Shown here: positions 61,131 to 64,000 of the stretch, piece by piece
Layout of the letters: each line of letters opens with the position of its first letter
Numbering within the stretch: position 1 is the first letter of the stretch
Assembly: GCF_051020955.1 (NCBI RefSeq)
Contig: NC_135019.1
Coordinates: forward strand, 21,643,375 to 21,707,374
Length of the DNA stretch: 64,000 nt
Reading direction: 5' to 3'
Source of the DNA: Megalopta genalis
Lineage: Eukaryota; Arthropoda; Insecta; Hymenoptera; Halictidae
Translations under genes and position numbers: made by a program
The notes under the pieces: generated by a model
The model's database searches: none
Seen by the model: the letters and a program-made list of their open reading frames with translations, nothing else
Told to the model about the DNA's origin: nothing

Positions 61131-64000
61131 TGTTAAGTAAAGGAACAAGAAGCAACACAACGTGTTTTCACCTCTATCTTCGTCAATTGCATCGACAATA
61201 CTGAATCATTTCTCTTTTCACTTGTTCATATCCATATATATGTATTGCTCACATCTATGTATGAGTATACATATGTATGTACTTCGATGAATGATTTTAA
61301 TAAAAGCAAGAAACACGAAAATTGTTGACAATGTTCACTCACATACACGTATCTAAAGATAGATTTCAATTAAACAGAATCTTAAACACGTACGGCTAAG
61401 TTGGATTCTATTTATATAAGATTATTTATATAATAAGCATTATTGATAAAAGTGGAATCATGTTTTTGTAATAATAATAATAATGCATGGCATAGTTTTT
61501 ACTTTATTTTTAATTTTGAGAATTACCTAACGGAAAAATAACTTTCTACTACGTGTCAATAATTTTCATTTATAGTTGCTGCGTTTGGATATCATTTTGT
61601 ATAACGTCTTTCAGCGGTACGCAAACATTTGTAGATAAAGTGGAACGATATTTTGTTCTCTAAGTTTAATTATCGACTATTAAAATTGGATTCGTTTAGT
61701 TTTTTTATTTACTATGTCAGATATGTACTTTACTCGGACGTTTTCACAACAGGTTTTGTAGTATGCATAAATATCCTTTGCAAGAAACGATTTTATGCAT
61801 TGAGTACAATTAATAAATACATATATACATACATATTCTTCATTGATTCTATGTAAAGTAAGCAATATCGATTAAACGAATAATACTTTCTCGGGCAATC
61901 TGATTATTAATTGTTAATGTATGCATTCATTGACGTAGTATGTTATCTTGAATAGTCTATAGAATGATTACGAACCATATAGACGACACAGTATTGAATG
62001 AACGAATACTGGCTGTTGCAACGTATTCTTTAAATCTGAATATCTACGATATTCAAATTTTCGTAAATTCAATAAAGCACGAACAGTTTTGTTGGTTTTT
62101 CTTATTGTGTTTTCTTTCAAGAATATAATGTTTGTCATACTAAAAATGTAAAAAATGTTTCAGACGAACGTCGTCGTCGTATGATACTAAAGGAAGTATG
62201 TACATCGCGATGATAATTGTTCGACTCTGAGATGACCTTGGAGGACCCTGGGAACGCCACATTCAAATTTTTAAATGGAACTTTACATTTTTTATTACGT
62301 ATTCTTATATCTGTCCTGGAATTATTTCAAAACACTGCCTGCACATCATTTTGCATAACCAGTTATCGAGTTATTAACCTTCAAATTCGGCGTGCCACCG
62401 GAATTAGCATTACCTACACCACAGTACCTACACCTCGCACATCATGTTTAGTCGGACTTTGTACAACATGTTTGATATACACGGAACCAATTTTATGCAT
62501 GCATGTTCTTCACTTCCATATTAATAATTTCCTTAGCTTTGGCAAGGTATTTTAGTGTACCTTATAAAATCTTTACATACAATTCATTTTTCTGTTCTCA
62601 AAATTTGGGAAACGGAGCTACGAAGTCTGGAATTGATGTGTTTTGTTCTTAAAAATTTCTAAATATTGTATTGTTATTCAAACACCATAATCGTTTGCGT
62701 CTTAGATGGAAAAATAATGTGGTTTTATGTTATTTATAACTTTATTCACGTTTTACAAATAAGTATATGTATATTAAAAACAGGAAGGGATTAGTATTTT
62801 TAGGATCAAACTAAATGCTATATTAGAAATAACTTGAGAGCTTATTGTCAATTTAAAATACTTTTCTTACTGTGGGATACACCTGCTTTCTGAAGTAATT
62901 TAAAAACTTTTTGCTTCAAAGATTGTCACTTTTTTCAAAGTTACACTATTCGACGCGTATCTTTATTTGTAACTTTGAGTATAACACGCAAATTTCAACT
63001 TTGGAATAACTTACTTGGATTACTTACGTACTAGTATTTTGAGGACGTGAATACTATTCTTATCTGAACGACGTGATACAATTTAATATTAAGTCATGAC
63101 TGTGGAAAACTGTGTAAACAATGGTTAAGATAAAGACATCTAGAAAATACGACAAGTTTTAATGACGAATGGATTTCGATGGTCAATGTTAAAGAAATAC
63201 CATTTTACATTAAAAAATATTACTTCATAATCTGTTATTTTACTATTAAATAATTAGATAGTTTACCAAAAGAGATATAATATTATAAATTTTTTATATA
63301 TTCTTAATAATATTAATTAATAATATTAATTATATTAGACAACGCTGTCATCGTTACATGCATTCAACGGAAAGTATTACGCTGACAATGAACCTGAAAG
63401 GTGACAAAGTTAACATTGAGTACCACTGTTGCCTTAACCTGCCGTGTAAAATTATTTAGTTTGTGTTATGTAAGCGAAACACGATTTGTAACTTCTAACA
63501 ACGATATCCATAAACCGATAAATTGGAAAATAATTCCAGAATCAAGTGTATTTCATCATCCTCTTATTTTAATCATTGTTGAAGTCTCGAACGGCCGACA
63601 AAAATAGAAGGTCTGACAAAAATATAACTAAGTTTACTTAGAGTAATTTATGATTTTATCTACCAGTTTTCCCCAAGATATTTTTTAAGGTTGTTCTTTA
63701 CGACACGTTAGCTTTTCTGTAGATGTTGATCAAACATGTGAAAATCTAAATAAAAAGTCAGAATAACAACGTTCATATTCTAGGTCCTAACAGACCCGAG
63801 CCCCGTCGTCCAAGTGTCAAACGTGTTCTCATACTCATTATATAATGTTAAATTAAAGCTTTTTTAATGAAAAACTGATCTTTCAAAAAGTACTTTGAAG
63901 AATCTATCAAAAAGGCCTACACAAAGGTACAAATCCGAAGAAAGTAAAATTTTACTGTACAATGTCATTGTAATTAATTTCTTCTTGTTGAACAGAAAAC
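61131..64000. other. No gene recognised; upstream of Galpha-q
   Basis: AT-rich DNA. Contains an (ATA)n run near 61470 and, at about 63780-63830, the stretch GACCCGAGCCCCGTCGTCC, which resembles the piggyBac-like end at 50.14 kb in inverse orientation. No supported exon. Confidence 0.4.

Overview
The window looks like nuclear DNA of an insect, most likely a hymenopteran such as an ant. It is AT-rich and intron/intergenic in character, with abundant mariner-type and hAT-type miniature elements, a decayed BEL/Pao retrotransposon, solo LTRs and LINE scraps. One exon is unmistakably animal: the first coding exon of the G-protein alpha-q subunit (minus strand, 59006-58889), set in a GC-rich CpG-island-like promoter region (about 58.6-61.1 kb). 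The order-level placement is inference; the animal/insect call is firm.

The most notable content is a six-member gene family encoding small (128-172 aa) proteins built almost entirely of five-residue repeats of the type G-[D/N]-[V/I/L]-[K/E/R]-[V/I/F]. This resembles pentapeptide-repeat right-handed beta-helix proteins, but with Gly in place of the usual Ala at the i-2 position. Each copy has the same architecture: a TATA-like box, a short ATG-free 5' UTR exon, a 65-bp intron, a single coding exon and an AATAAATAAA poly(A) signal. One copy is at the left edge (945-1463, minus). Three lie in tandem at 22.0-27.2 kb (minus, unit about 1.79 kb). Two lie in tandem at 39.1-42.4 kb (plus). The last two groups form a large inverted duplication around an axis near 33.06 kb.

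Between array parts: 2.6-21.9 kb is accessory DNA. It holds LINE remnants, a solo LTR split by a mariner MITE, minisatellites, and a BEL/Pao element whose pol is itself interrupted by a solo LTR. The spacer of the inverted duplication (28.2-37.5 kb) holds a hAT MITE with an intact 8-bp target duplication and another solo LTR. From 43.6 to 58.6 kb I see no gene, only MITEs, a pogo/Tigger relic, a (CT)n microsatellite and AT-rich DNA. This is the expected position of Galpha-q intron 1.

I found no second Galpha-q exon (the GESGKST P-loop exon) in the window, so the repeat-protein array may be nested in that intron. No tRNA, rRNA, CRISPR or prokaryotic-type features were seen. The function of the repeat-protein family is unknown to me. 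The flanking promoter/UTR sequences of its members are much more alike than their coding regions, which makes the family the main object worth following up.
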